From the NCBI GenBank assembly GCA_964556675.1, contig CAZKYN010000005.1, positions 1 through 29,206 of the forward strand: DNA of 29,206 bases, in the 5' to 3' direction. This document shows, one piece after another, positions 1 through 7,824 of the stretch. The first letter of the stretch is position 1, and every line of letters begins with the position of its first letter. The position numbers were made by a program, and so were the translations under genes. Source of the stretch: JBDKTK01 sp964556675. GTDB taxonomy: Bacteria > Desulfobacterota > Syntrophia > Syntrophales > UBA4778. The notes under the pieces were generated by a model, which was given only the letters and a program-made list of their open reading frames with translations, had not been told where the DNA came from and searched no databases.

Positions 1-229
1 TCAGCCACAGGGCATCTGTGCCGTTGCCGACGCCGACCGCGTATTTTGAGCCGCAGAACCGGGCAAAATCATTTTCAAAGGCGGCTACGAAAGAGCCGCC
101 CGCAAACGCCGTGTTTTCCATGACCTTGGCAAGTTCGGCATGGATCTCATCTTTCAGTGACTGGTATTGGATCTTGAGATCGAGAAAAGGCACGTTCATT
201 TTGTTTGTTTGCTTTTCCGGTAACGACAT
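1..229 (-). CDS. DegT/DnrJ/EryC1/StrS-family sugar aminotransferase, N-terminal part (WbpE-like), cut by window edge
   Basis: Only about 76 N-terminal residues are present; the gene runs off the left edge. The stretch with FLDLKIQYQSLKDEI, then ENTAFAGGSFVAAFE, then FCGSKYAVGVGNGTDAL is the typical opening of PLP-dependent sugar aminotransferases of the DegT/DnrJ/EryC1/StrS family, which aminate keto-sugar nucleotides. Two in-frame ATG starts exist, at 229 (product begins MSLPEKQTNK) and at 199 (begins MNVPFLDL). The family normally starts close to the PFLDL motif, so 199 is a real alternative, but a purine-rich stretch (AAAGAAAG) lies better placed for 229. It is the last gene seen of the minus-strand polysaccharide operon. 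Following a WbpB-like dehydrogenase and a WbpD-like acetyltransferase, it is inferred to be the WbpE-type 3-aminotransferase acting on UDP-3-keto-GlcNAcA. The PLP lysine lies outside the window. Confidence 0.85.
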   Translation of the reverse strand, partial: MSLPEKQTNKMNVPFLDLKIQYQSLKDEIHAELAKVMENTAFAGGSFVAAFENDFARFCGSKYAVGVGNGTDALWL

Positions 230-310
230 ATATATCTCGACTTTCTTTTTTGCTTTATTGCACCCTCTGACGAACAAAGACTCCGTATCTGGGCGCCGGT
301 ATTGAAAGAC

Positions 311-338
311 CTGGATTCCCGCCTGCGCGGGAATGACG
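311..338. repeat. Short palindromic interspersed repeat (REP-like)
   Basis: A 28-bp element whose core ATTCCCGC (315-322), 4-nt spacer CTGC and GCGGGAAT (327-334) form a perfect 8-bp inverted repeat. It has the shape of the TGGATTCCCGC...GCGGGAATGACG intergenic palindrome that recurs in many bacterial genomes. It lies in the gap between the acetyltransferase and aminotransferase genes. Only one copy is in this window, so calling it a repeat rests on general knowledge of this element. Confidence 0.6.
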
Positions 339-425
339 AGTTTCGGTTACTGAGCTTATCTAACGACTATTCCTTTATCTTCTCTCCCCGTGTCGGGAGG
401 GAATGAGGAAGGGTTATCGGATTTT

Positions 426-466
426 CCACCCTCTCCCCGGCCCTCTCCCATCAAGGGAAATGGAGA
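426..466. repeat. Interspersed CCCTCTCC-type repeat, copy 1
   Basis: A pyrimidine-rich element beginning CCACCCTCTCCCCGGCCC, followed by a degenerate inverted half (CCATCAAGGGAAATGGAGA). It aligns with the element at 2031-2068: both have CACCCTC, four Cs, then CCCTCTCC followed by a short loop and a purine-rich return arm. A related small hairpin, CTCCC...GGGAG, sits just before it at 384-399. Both copies lie in gaps of the same operon. The 264-bp gap 230-493 holds these repeats and no gene that I can support. Confidence 0.55.
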
Positions 467-493
467 TTGTGATTTGTACACGCTTCAACAGGC

Positions 494-976
494 TCAGCGT
501 GCGTTTTCTATCTTCCTCAGCACTCTGGCCGGGTTGCCGGCAGCTATCGTATCCGGCGGGACATCCCTGGTCACAACGCTGCCCGCGCCCACTATTGCAT
601 TTTCGCCTATTGTCACATTGGCGAGGATTGTGGACCCTGACCCGATCGAGGCGCCCTTCTTGACAGTCGTGAATTCGACCTTCCAATCGGCTTCCGTCTG
701 CAAGGCCCCGCCCGAGGTTGCGCGAGGGTAAGTGTCATTTACGAAAGTGACGCCATGGCCGATGAACACGTCGTCCTCTATTGTCACGCCCTCGCAGATG
801 AAAGTATGGCTCGAAATCTTGCAGTTCCTGCCGATACTCGCGTTTTTCTGCACCTCGACAAAGGTCCCTATTTTGGTATTGTCGCCGATCGTACAGCCGT
901 AAAGGTTTATGAACTTGGTCAGTTTTACGCCCGTGCCGAGCTTCACGTCCGCGGAAACGTAGAGGTCGTCTTTCAT
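494..976 (-). CDS. wbpD: UDP-sugar N-acetyltransferase with left-handed beta-helix (WbpD/WlbB-like)
   Basis: 160 residues made almost entirely of hexapeptide repeats (for example IGDNTKIGTFVEV, IGRNCKISSHTFI, IEDDVFIGHGVTF, IGENAIVGAGSVV), the left-handed beta-helix of trimeric acyltransferases. The HGVTFVNDTYPRA segment and the ending TIAAGNPARVLRKI match the WbpD/WlbB group, which uses acetyl-CoA to acetylate the 3-amino group of UDP-2-acetamido-3-amino-2,3-dideoxy-glucuronate. It is full length for that group. Its ATG overlaps the stop of the preceding dehydrogenase gene in an ATGA junction (973-976), so the two are probably translationally coupled. The substrate is inferred from the neighbouring dehydrogenase and aminotransferase; a related amino-sugar substrate is possible. 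Confidence 0.85.
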   Translation of the reverse strand: MKDDLYVSADVKLGTGVKLTKFINLYGCTIGDNTKIGTFVEVQKNASIGRNCKISSHTFICEGVTIEDDVFIGHGVTFVNDTYPRATSGGALQTEADWKVEFTTVKKGASIGSGSTILANVTIGENAIVGAGSVVTRDVPPDTIAAGNPARVLRKIENAR

Positions 977-1980
977 ATGTAAACTATCTGCCCCATGTTC
1001 TTGAGGGATTTTTCCGCCGACTGCAGCAGTTTGACAACCTGGAGCCCGGCCTTTCCGTCATTGACCACCCTGCCGAGGCCGTTGCCGACATAATCGACGA
1101 ACGTCTCCGCGATTTTCTTCAGGGCCTCCGTCTGCTCGATCTTGGGCACCCAGATGTCGCCCGAACGGTAGTCCACGAGCAGACTGTACTTGCCCTCTTT
1201 AGTCCTGACCTGGACGCCCTTGTCATAGACCTTGATCTTCTCATCCGGCTCCAGATCGTTCCAGACAAGCATCTTCTTCTCGCCGCCGATAAGGGTAGTC
1301 CGGACCTTCACGGGTGAAAGCCAGTTTACGTTGATATGGGCTATCATTTTGCTTTTGAAATAGAACGTCAGGTAGGCCACATTCTCCTGGCCGTCCCGGA
1401 AGTGCCCTGCGCCGGTGGCGACCACCGCGACAGGCATTTCTCTCATTATGTAAAGCATTATCGAGAGGTCGTGGGGGGCGAGGTCCCACATGACGTTTAT
1501 ATCGTGCTGGAAAAGGCCCAGGTTGACCCTGATTGAATCGAAGTAGAACAGGTCTCCCAAAACATTATCTTCGACGAGCTGCTTGATTTTCCGAACGGCT
1601 CCCGTGTAGAGGAACGTATGGTCAACCATGATCTTCAGGTTCTTTTTTTCGGCGAGCTCAATGAGGTCCTCGGCTTCCCGGCTGTTGGATGTGAAAGGCT
1701 TCTCAATAAAAACGTGTTTGCCGGCTTCGAGCGCCTTTTTGGCCAGCTCATAATGGGTGAAGACGGGGGTGACGATTGCGACTGCGTCGACCTCCGTCGA
1801 TTTCAAAACGTCGGAAAGTTCAGTGGTAACGTTTATGTCTGCATAGCTTTTCTTGACTTTCTTCAGGATCTGCTGGTTCATATCGCAGACCATAACGACT
1901 TGCGACCCGTTGGCGCTGTTGAAATTGCGCACGATGTTGGGGCCCCAGTAGCCGTAGCCGATAACTCCCATCTTTAACAT
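973..1980 (-). CDS. wbpB: Gfo/Idh/MocA-family sugar-nucleotide dehydrogenase (WbpB/WlbA-like)
   Basis: 335 residues. The N-terminus MLKMGVIGYGYWGPNIVRNF carries a GxGxxG Rossmann loop for NAD, and EKPFTSN is the EKP motif of the Gfo/Idh/MocA family; the C-terminal half is the usual substrate-binding fold. Inferred reaction: oxidation of C3 of UDP-GlcNAcA to the 3-keto form, which the WbpE-type enzyme then aminates and the WbpD-type enzyme acetylates. I chose ATG 1980 because AAGGAGA lies just upstream and the family motif follows at once. A longer frame opening at 2055 would translate the interspersed repeat at 2031-2068 and is rejected. No UDP-GlcNAc 6-dehydrogenase (WbpA) is in the window. 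Confidence 0.85.
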   Translation of the reverse strand: MLKMGVIGYGYWGPNIVRNFNSANGSQVVMVCDMNQQILKKVKKSYADINVTTELSDVLKSTEVDAVAIVTPVFTHYELAKKALEAGKHVFIEKPFTSNSREAEDLIELAEKKNLKIMVDHTFLYTGAVRKIKQLVEDNVLGDLFYFDSIRVNLGLFQHDINVMWDLAPHDLSIMLYIMREMPVAVVATGAGHFRDGQENVAYLTFYFKSKMIAHINVNWLSPVKVRTTLIGGEKKMLVWNDLEPDEKIKVYDKGVQVRTKEGKYSLLVDYRSGDIWVPKIEQTEALKKIAETFVDYVGNGLGRVVNDGKAGLQVVKLLQSAEKSLKNMGQIVYI

Positions 1981-2030
1981 GATTACATATTCTCCTTGTC
2001 TGTCTTCCCATGGGAGGAGATGATTTTTTT

Positions 2031-2068
2031 CACCCTCACCCCACCCTCTCCACAAGAGAGAGGGAGAT
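2031..2068. repeat. Interspersed CCCTCTCC-type repeat, copy 2
   Basis: Begins CACCCTCACCCCACCCTCTC and contains a perfect 7-bp inverted repeat, CCCTCTC (2044-2050) and GAGAGGG (2058-2064). It is a diverged sister of the element at 426-466. It occupies the 96-bp gap between the sugar transferase stop and the dehydrogenase start, and could fold in the operon mRNA; it lacks a following T run, so it is not an obvious terminator. Confidence 0.6.
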
Positions 2069-2076
2069 TATTGTTT

Positions 2077-3222
2077 TTAATACGCCCCTTTGCCCATTAG
2101 GACTACGCGGGGGGTTTTGAACAAAATTTTTATGTCCTTCCAGAGGGTCCAATTCTCGATGTATTCCAGGTCCATGCGCACCATCTCGTCGAAGGTCGTC
2201 GTGCTGCGCCCTGTGACCTGCCACAGCCCGGTGATCCCCGGCTTGCAGGACAGCAGGCGGCGCTTATGCCAGACATCATACATATCGCATTCATACGGAA
2301 TGGGTGGGCGCGGGCCCACAAGCGACATCTCCCCCTTGAGCACGTTTACGAACTGGGGGATCTCGTCAAGGCTGCTCTTCCTGAGAAAGCGGCCGAACGG
2401 GGTTATCCTGGGGTCATCGGTCATTTTGTAGATTATATTGTCGCTTGAGCTTTTCTTGCTCTCTTCGATCAGCTTGCGGACATACTCCTGGTGGCTGCGC
2501 GGGTCGTTGTCCGCGTACATGGACCGGAACTTCAGGAACATGAATTTCCTGCCGTTCAGGCCCAGCCTTTCCTGGCGGAAAAATACCGGTCCCGGAGAAG
2601 AGAATTTGACCCCGATCGCAATTGCCGCAAACAGGGGGGAAACGAGCAGCAGCGCCAGGGAACTCCACACCAGGTCAATCGACCTCTTGATTATAAGGGA
2701 GCTCTTTTTCGTTATCTTTTTCCAGGAATGGTCAGGATACAGGTTATCGTCAAAGATATTGCCTTCACCGTCGGAGTCCTTGTCCAGGTGTTCCGGGTAA
2801 ACGTGGAATGATATTTTTATTTTCCGGAACAGCTTGTCGTAATTTCTTTTGTAATAGGCGCGGGCAACCTTTTGGAAGATCTTCCTCTTGGAGGTCTCGT
2901 CAATTTTAAGCATGTCCGTGAAAATCACCCCAATGATCCTGTCTTCCTCGTACCAGCCCTTGATGTCCGTTTCCCTCAGGGACGAGTCGAGGATCGCCCT
3001 GACCTCTTCAGCGTAGGCCATGCGCTCCAATCTCGAGAGGTCCCCCAGGTTGACAAGCATCAACAGGAAGGGCACGTTTGACCTTTCCGTCCGTTTCCTC
3101 TCGATTTTGAGCATATGGAGGAAATGGGTTTCGGAATAGAAGACCGCTTCCGGGCCCTCTTTGGCCTTTTTGACTAATGATAATTTTTCCAGGATAAACT
3201 TGTTTATTCCCGGCATTGACAA
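2077..3222 (-). CDS. Initiating polyprenyl-phosphate sugar transferase with degenerate GGDEF-like N-terminal domain
   Basis: 381 residues. Residues about 175-381 are a bacterial sugar transferase (monotopic phosphoglycosyl transferase): a membrane helix KRSIDLVWSSLALLLVSPLF, then PGPVFFRQERLG, FLKFRSM, the catalytic SSLDEIPQ and the SLVGPRPP motif, ending with GITGLWQVTGRS. It transfers a sugar-1-phosphate from a UDP-sugar to undecaprenyl phosphate, the first step of repeat-unit assembly. Residues about 25-150 are not the usual multi-helix membrane domain. They resemble a worn GGDEF domain (FLHMLKIERKRTER, VPFLLMLVNL, SLRETDIKGWYEEDRIIGVIF), with the signature replaced by YEEDR and no metal-binding Asp visible, so cyclase activity is unlikely. 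ATG 3222 has AAGGAGA upstream. A 72-bp gap separates it from the kinase gene. Confidence 0.9.
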   Translation of the reverse strand: MSMPGINKFILEKLSLVKKAKEGPEAVFYSETHFLHMLKIERKRTERSNVPFLLMLVNLGDLSRLERMAYAEEVRAILDSSLRETDIKGWYEEDRIIGVIFTDMLKIDETSKRKIFQKVARAYYKRNYDKLFRKIKISFHVYPEHLDKDSDGEGNIFDDNLYPDHSWKKITKKSSLIIKRSIDLVWSSLALLLVSPLFAAIAIGVKFSSPGPVFFRQERLGLNGRKFMFLKFRSMYADNDPRSHQEYVRKLIEESKKSSSDNIIYKMTDDPRITPFGRFLRKSSLDEIPQFVNVLKGEMSLVGPRPPIPYECDMYDVWHKRRLLSCKPGITGLWQVTGRSTTTFDEMVRMDLEYIENWTLWKDIKILFKTPRVVLMGKGAY

Positions 3223-3294
3223 TCTCCTTTTTGTAACTCATGTGAATAACTAACCGGCCAGGAAGAAGCGCCGAATATATAACCGGGGTATTTC

Positions 3295-4152
3295 TTAATT
3301 TTTCTTTTTCAAACCTATCTTGCTTAGAAAACCTCCTTTTTTCATTTCCTCTTCGGACTTGCCGTACTGGTAATAGTAGTATTTGTACTTTGTCCCGAAG
3401 AAGCGGGAATGCATCGCATCCGTCATGAACTTTACGTCGTTGAGAACGACCCCTATGATCTTGTTTTTATCCAGGACTTTCATCGCCTGCTCGACAGATT
3501 CGCGACCTGTGGAATCGGCCCTGACGACCAGGACTATGCCGTCGACCATCTTGGTCAGGACGCTCGGCTCAGTCGTGGCAAGGATCGGAGAGGAATCGAA
3601 GATTATGTAGCGGTCCTCGTAACGGTCCTTCAAATCATTGATCAGGGAACTCATCTTTTTCGAGCCGATCAATTCGACGGGATTCTCCTGCGAACTGCCG
3701 CCGCTCAGGATGCTGAGTTTCTTTATATCGGTCTTGATCAGCAGCTCGGAAAGTTCTTTTTTGTCCAGGAGATAATCGGACAGGCCTGCCGCCTTTTCCT
3801 GGCCGAACCAGCGCGTGAGCGAGGGATTGCGCAGGTCGCAGTCGACCAGGAGAGCATAGCTGTCGAACTCGGTCGCTATTGTAATGGCGAGGTTGGCGGC
3901 GACGAAGCTTTTTCCCTCTGAACCCAGGGCGCTTGTGACCAGGATTGTCCTCGGGGGGTCTTCCGCCCTTTCCCGGAAAATATGGGTCCTCAGCCTGCGG
4001 AACTGCTCGGAGATAGTGGATGACGACTCGAAATGGGCAACGAGCATGCTGTCAAGCACTGTCTTGTCCGGGTCGGTTTTAACCGGCTCCTCCTCAATTA
4101 CATCGAAGCGGTCCTTTTCGATTTTTTCAAGAGCATCAAACATTTTACCCAT
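3295..4152 (-). CDS. BY-type tyrosine autokinase, CpsD/CapB-like, of the XrtA/PEP-CTERM polysaccharide locus
   Basis: 285 residues, cytoplasmic, no membrane segment. It carries Walker A SALGSEGKS (about 74-82), Walker A' LLVDCDLR (about 101-108) and Walker B YIIFDSSP (about 182-189), the set that defines bacterial tyrosine kinases. Near the C-terminus is a tyrosine cluster (KYKYYYYQYG, about 255-264), the autophosphorylation tail that controls oligomer state and chain length. It is expected to work with the membrane Wzz-like protein encoded two genes upstream. The start at 4152 is preceded by GGGGAG and overlaps the end of the ATPase gene by 8 bp; a start at 4143 is possible but has no good ribosome binding site. 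Placement beside the ATPase and chain-length genes fits the XrtA-associated kinase family (TIGR03018 type). Confidence 0.92.
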   Translation of the reverse strand: MGKMFDALEKIEKDRFDVIEEEPVKTDPDKTVLDSMLVAHFESSSTISEQFRRLRTHIFRERAEDPPRTILVTSALGSEGKSFVAANLAITIATEFDSYALLVDCDLRNPSLTRWFGQEKAAGLSDYLLDKKELSELLIKTDIKKLSILSGGSSQENPVELIGSKKMSSLINDLKDRYEDRYIIFDSSPILATTEPSVLTKMVDGIVLVVRADSTGRESVEQAMKVLDKNKIIGVVLNDVKFMTDAMHSRFFGTKYKYYYYQYGKSEEEMKKGGFLSKIGLKKKN

Positions 4153-5089
4153 ATATCATTCTCCCCAGTATCTTCAGTATTCCGCTATGGTAACTCCAAA
4201 CAATCACCATGATAGCCACCGCTGCCGCCAGAAAAGCCATCGCGGGGTGCACCTTTGCCCGGCTTTCAGTTCTGGGTTGATTGGATACGTCAAGTTCCCT
4301 GATAACGTCCTTGATCACGCCCTTGTTGAGGCGCTTCGCCCCCCTCGCGAACCCGGTCAGCAGGGCATTGTCGCAGATGACGTTGATAAGCCTGGGAATC
4401 CCTCGCGAGAACCTGTAGATCTCGTCGATGGAACCCTTGTCGAATATCCTCAGGTCTCTGCTTCTCGCTCTTTTGATTCGATAAAGGATATATTCCGCCG
4501 TCTCCTCGCGCGTCAGCGGCTTGAGGTCGAAACGCACGGTGACTCTCTGTTTGAGAGGCCTGAACCGGTCCGTGTTGAGGATATCCGTGAGTTCCGGCTG
4601 ACCCATGAGGATGACGTTAAGGAGCTTGCTCTTCGAAGTCTCAAGGTTGGTCAGCATGCGGACGAGGTCCAGCAGGTCGGGGTCCATCGCCTGAGCCTCG
4701 TCGATGATCACGAAGACCTTTTCCCTCCTCTCATAGCACTGCAGCAGGAATTCATGAAGGGCGGAGACCAGCTTCCCGTCCGAGAGCCCTTCCGGGATTT
4801 CCATCCCCAGGTCCCTGCAGATGAACTCCAGGAAATCCGTCCTGTTCATTATCGGGTTGAATATATACGTGGTCCTTGCCACACCGTTGAGCTGGTTGAG
4901 GAGCTTGCGGATGAGTATGGTCTTGCCGGAGCCCACCTCTCCCGTGAGGACGGTAAAGCTCTTGCCCTCCCTGATCGCGTACTTGAGATTGGCGAGCCCC
5001 TCCTTGTGATTCTCGCTTGCAAAAAAGAAGTCGGGGTCCGGGGTTATCTCAAACGGTTTTTCTTTTAAACCATAAAATGTTTCGTACAT
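4145..5089 (-). CDS. ExeA-like AAA ATPase of the XrtA/PEP-CTERM polysaccharide locus
   Basis: 314 residues. The opening MYETFYGLKEKPFEITPDPD is the conserved N-terminus of ExeA/GspA-type ATPases, which supports the ATG at 5089 even though it overlaps the Wzz gene by 41 bp. Walker A is GEVGSGKT (about 50-57), Walker B is VFVIIDEAQ (about 125-133), followed by LMGQPEL (sensor) and RFRPLKQRVTVRF. Near the C-terminus is one hydrophobic segment (AMAFLAAAVAIMVIVWS), so the protein is probably anchored in the inner membrane with the ATPase domain inside. This size and position match the ATPase family that accompanies exosortase A loci (TIGR03015 type). Its exact role is not established; an energising or assembly role for the export machine is inference. 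Confidence 0.9.
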   Translation of the reverse strand: MYETFYGLKEKPFEITPDPDFFFASENHKEGLANLKYAIREGKSFTVLTGEVGSGKTILIRKLLNQLNGVARTTYIFNPIMNRTDFLEFICRDLGMEIPEGLSDGKLVSALHEFLLQCYERREKVFVIIDEAQAMDPDLLDLVRMLTNLETSKSKLLNVILMGQPELTDILNTDRFRPLKQRVTVRFDLKPLTREETAEYILYRIKRARSRDLRIFDKGSIDEIYRFSRGIPRLINVICDNALLTGFARGAKRLNKGVIKDVIRELDVSNQPRTESRAKVHPAMAFLAAAVAIMVIVWSYHSGILKILGRMIYG

Positions 5090-6539
5090 CGAAGCCGCTC
5101 TCTTCTTCTTTTTCTATTTTGGGGATGCTTGCCAGCACTTTGAGCCCGAAGGTTTTCTCAAGGTCGCCCGCCTCGTGGAAGGTGCGGTCTGACTGCTCGA
5201 CCAGGAAGGCAGTGGCAAATCCCGCGGCAATGCCCAGCGCCAGGCCGATCAGGTATAGTTTCGGAATGTTCGGGGAAAAAGGCTTTTCCGGAACCCTGGC
5301 CGGGTCAATCACCTTGAACTGCTCGCCCTTTTGCCGCCTTTCCAGGTTCTCCGCCTGCTGGGCGTCCTGGCTCTTCTTTAACAGCCGCTCATAAGTTTCC
5401 TTGCTGTTCTGGTACTCTCTCATCAGGGACGCCATATCCTGCTCCCTCATGGGGACCTTCTCGATCCTCGATCTGTAGCTGCCTATCTGCCGAGCAATCT
5501 GGTCGGATTCTCCGTGAAGCCGGCGGATCTCCAGTTCCGTTGCGGCAAGCTGGCTCCTGATCTCGCGGTAACGGGGGTCTTTGGCAATATTGTATGTCTC
5601 CCTGTTCTTCTCCAGGTCGGCGAGTTTCTTCTTGGTCGAAATAACGTCGGGGTGAGTTTCGGTATATTTGGTCCTCAGGTCCTGGAGCTGACGGGTGAGG
5701 GCCTCTTTCTGCGACTCATAAGAGCCGGCCCCGTCTCCCAACTTTCCATCCACAGAACGGCCGTCCTTTCCCGGCAGGGAGATTGCGGAGGCGCCTGATT
5801 CCATATCCGAAAGCTGTTTCTGCAGGAACAGCTTTCTGTCCTGCGCCGCCCTCAGGCTCTCCCCCGCCCTCTGGGCCTGCACCTGCAACTGTTCGAAAAT
5901 CTTCAGGTTCGTGTCCCGCTGCTCCGGAAGCTCTCCCATGAAGCGCTTTTTGTACTGGGCAATCTGGGCTTCCTGGGTATCAAGCGCAGCCTTTACGTTT
6001 GTAAGTTCCGTGGACAAAAATTCGGTCGTGCCCATTGCCTGCTGTTCACGTACTTTCAGGTTTTCCTCTATGAACAGCGATGCAAGTCGGTTGGCAACAG
6101 ATGTAACGACCTGAGCGTCCCCGCCTGTGTAATTTATGGTGAAGTATCCCTTCTCCTCTTTCTTGGAGGGGAGCTCAAGTTTTATGTTTTTCTGCATGAG
6201 CGCGACTACCTCCTCGGCAGACATGCTCTTGCGCTCCTTCTCGTAAAGGCGCATTTCATTGATGATCTGTTCGAGCCTGGTGCGGCTCATGACTTCCTGG
6301 GCAATGGTCTGAAGGCGCTCTTCGATTCTCGCAGTTACCGTCGTGGGTACAAAGGCCTCGGGGACGCGCTGGGGAGTTACGAGGACCAGCGTAGATGCCT
6401 TGTATTCCCTCGGAGCAAAAATACAATAAATGGAGATTCCCAGCAGGACTACGACGAACGGCACGACGATGAACCATAACCTGCGCCGCAGGATTTCGAG
6501 ATAGTCTGTCATGGTGTATGACTTTTCCGGATTGATCAT
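5049..6539 (-). CDS. Wzz/GumC-type polysaccharide chain-length determinant of the XrtA/PEP-CTERM locus
   Basis: 496 residues. The N-terminal part has the Wzz signature TMTDYLEILRRR, then a membrane helix (about 21-41). A long charged periplasmic region with coiled-coil character follows (about 160-400). Near the C-terminus EKPFSPNIPKLYLIGLALG marks the proline-rich motif and second membrane helix (about 428-447). The short cytoplasmic tail has no kinase domain; the kinase is the separate protein at 3295-4152. It is expected to set chain length and link the inner-membrane synthesis complex to the export channel. ATG 6539 is preceded by TGAGGT, which overlaps the TGA stop of the upstream barrel gene (9-bp gap), so the genes are tightly coupled. 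Family type TIGR03007 is the likely match. Confidence 0.92.
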   Translation of the reverse strand: MINPEKSYTMTDYLEILRRRLWFIVVPFVVVLLGISIYCIFAPREYKASTLVLVTPQRVPEAFVPTTVTARIEERLQTIAQEVMSRTRLEQIINEMRLYEKERKSMSAEEVVALMQKNIKLELPSKKEEKGYFTINYTGGDAQVVTSVANRLASLFIEENLKVREQQAMGTTEFLSTELTNVKAALDTQEAQIAQYKKRFMGELPEQRDTNLKIFEQLQVQAQRAGESLRAAQDRKLFLQKQLSDMESGASAISLPGKDGRSVDGKLGDGAGSYESQKEALTRQLQDLRTKYTETHPDVISTKKKLADLEKNRETYNIAKDPRYREIRSQLAATELEIRRLHGESDQIARQIGSYRSRIEKVPMREQDMASLMREYQNSKETYERLLKKSQDAQQAENLERRQKGEQFKVIDPARVPEKPFSPNIPKLYLIGLALGIAAGFATAFLVEQSDRTFHEAGDLEKTFGLKVLASIPKIEKEEESGFDVRNILWFKRKTV

Positions 6540-6548
6540 AAGGTAACC

Positions 6549-7823
6549 TCAGTAGACAGCCTTTATTGCAATCATTACTCTGTTGTTGGTGTAATCGTTT
6601 GCGTCAATGTCGGAGTTTCGCTGCTGGTAAGTGTAATTCAGGGATACGGTAAACCATTTCGTCAGGTCGTAGCCCGCGCTGGCGCCGCCTCCGTAGATCC
6701 AGTCGTTCCTGTCGCTTGTATAATCGGCGTATTCGCCATTACCCGTCAGGGAGACGAAAAAACGCCTTTCCAGGCGATGATATGCGGAGACGAGCAGGCG
6801 GTGGTAGCGGGCAAATCCCAGGTTCTGTGAAGTGAAGTAATCTTCATAAAACCCGCCCTGTAAGGTTATGTTATACGTTGAGCGCTGGTCGACATTGGTC
6901 AGGCCTGCCGTATATGTCGGCGCCGACCTTGTAGGGCCGTTCTTCTGGTCCTGCCAGTAGTAGCCGCCCTCGAGCTGGCCGGAAAGGGTCTTCGTGAAAG
7001 CATGGTTTATCCCGATCTTGGGGTTGTATACGTCGTAGTCCGAAGAATCCGAACCCTTGAAGTCGCGCCTGAGCACGTAATTGTCAAGGTATACCGATGA
7101 CTGCGGACCGTAGCGGTTGGTGTAGCGCAGGGACGCATTTTGCCCTCTCATATCGGGCGAGTTGTCGAAGTCGCCGTGCGTGTAGCCGTAATTGCCGGAA
7201 ATCCCGTTGCGCTGGTCAAGCCAGAATTCGAAATACGGGCTGACGGAGGCTTCCCGCCTTTTTCCGATTGTCTCATCCTGGTTGCTATAGTCGTTCTCTG
7301 TATAGCTGACGCCGATTTTGCTTTCCTTGCCGAACATGTATTCGACAGAAGGTATGACTATGTTGCGCCAGTATACGGACCTCTCCTGGACGGTCGAAAG
7401 GACGTAGGCATTTGGAATTGTCGAAGGCGCCAGATATTCACGTTCCCGCGGCTCATCGGACCTGACGAAAATTTCCTTCAGGTAAAAATTGAAATGCGAA
7501 CGGGTCAGGTACTTGATATCCAGGTTACCGTTGTGGCTTACATAGTTGAAGTCAGTGTGGTCCCAGTATTGGTTCCAGCCTGCGTTGTAATCAAGAGATA
7601 TGCCCCCTTTCTGGTCCATGTTACTGAAGCTGAGCCCGCCCCTTGCAACGGTAATCCAGTCATCCACTTTGTTTTCTTTGGTCAGAAAGAGGTTGTCGTC
7701 ATATTTCTGCTCGACTGAAATATAAGGGTGGATCCTGGTTGTCCAATCTTCCGCCATGGACAAGACAGGCGATATGAAAACCAGGCACGCGGCCGCGAAA
7801 TACAGGATGGATTTCGCCTTCAT
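6549..7823 (-). CDS. Outer-membrane beta-barrel protein of the XrtA/PEP-CTERM polysaccharide locus
   Basis: 424 residues. It begins with a signal peptide (MKAKSILYFAAACLVFISPVLSMA, cleavage expected just before ED). The mature part is rich in alternating aromatic and polar strands (ISVEQKYDDNLFLTKEN near the start, then many Tyr- and Asn-rich segments) and ends in the strand VMIAIKAVY with a terminal aromatic residue, as required for BAM-dependent insertion. The QKYDDNLF opening is shared by barrel proteins found in exosortase A loci (TIGR03016 type). It starts one base after the OPX gene's stop codon. Likely role: outer-membrane partner for polymer secretion or modification; direct function is unknown. 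Confidence 0.85.
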   Translation of the reverse strand: MKAKSILYFAAACLVFISPVLSMAEDWTTRIHPYISVEQKYDDNLFLTKENKVDDWITVARGGLSFSNMDQKGGISLDYNAGWNQYWDHTDFNYVSHNGNLDIKYLTRSHFNFYLKEIFVRSDEPREREYLAPSTIPNAYVLSTVQERSVYWRNIVIPSVEYMFGKESKIGVSYTENDYSNQDETIGKRREASVSPYFEFWLDQRNGISGNYGYTHGDFDNSPDMRGQNASLRYTNRYGPQSSVYLDNYVLRRDFKGSDSSDYDVYNPKIGINHAFTKTLSGQLEGGYYWQDQKNGPTRSAPTYTAGLTNVDQRSTYNITLQGGFYEDYFTSQNLGFARYHRLLVSAYHRLERRFFVSLTGNGEYADYTSDRNDWIYGGGASAGYDLTKWFTVSLNYTYQQRNSDIDANDYTNNRVMIAIKAVY

Positions 7824-7824
7824 C

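Noticed and set aside
1981..2055. N-terminal extension of the WbpB-like dehydrogenase
   Set aside because: It translates the interspersed repeat; the ribosome binding site and family motif put the start at 1980.
3884..5068. 394-codon open frame on the plus strand
   Set aside because: It is the shadow of the kinase and ATPase genes, both of which have full motif sets and proper ribosome binding sites.
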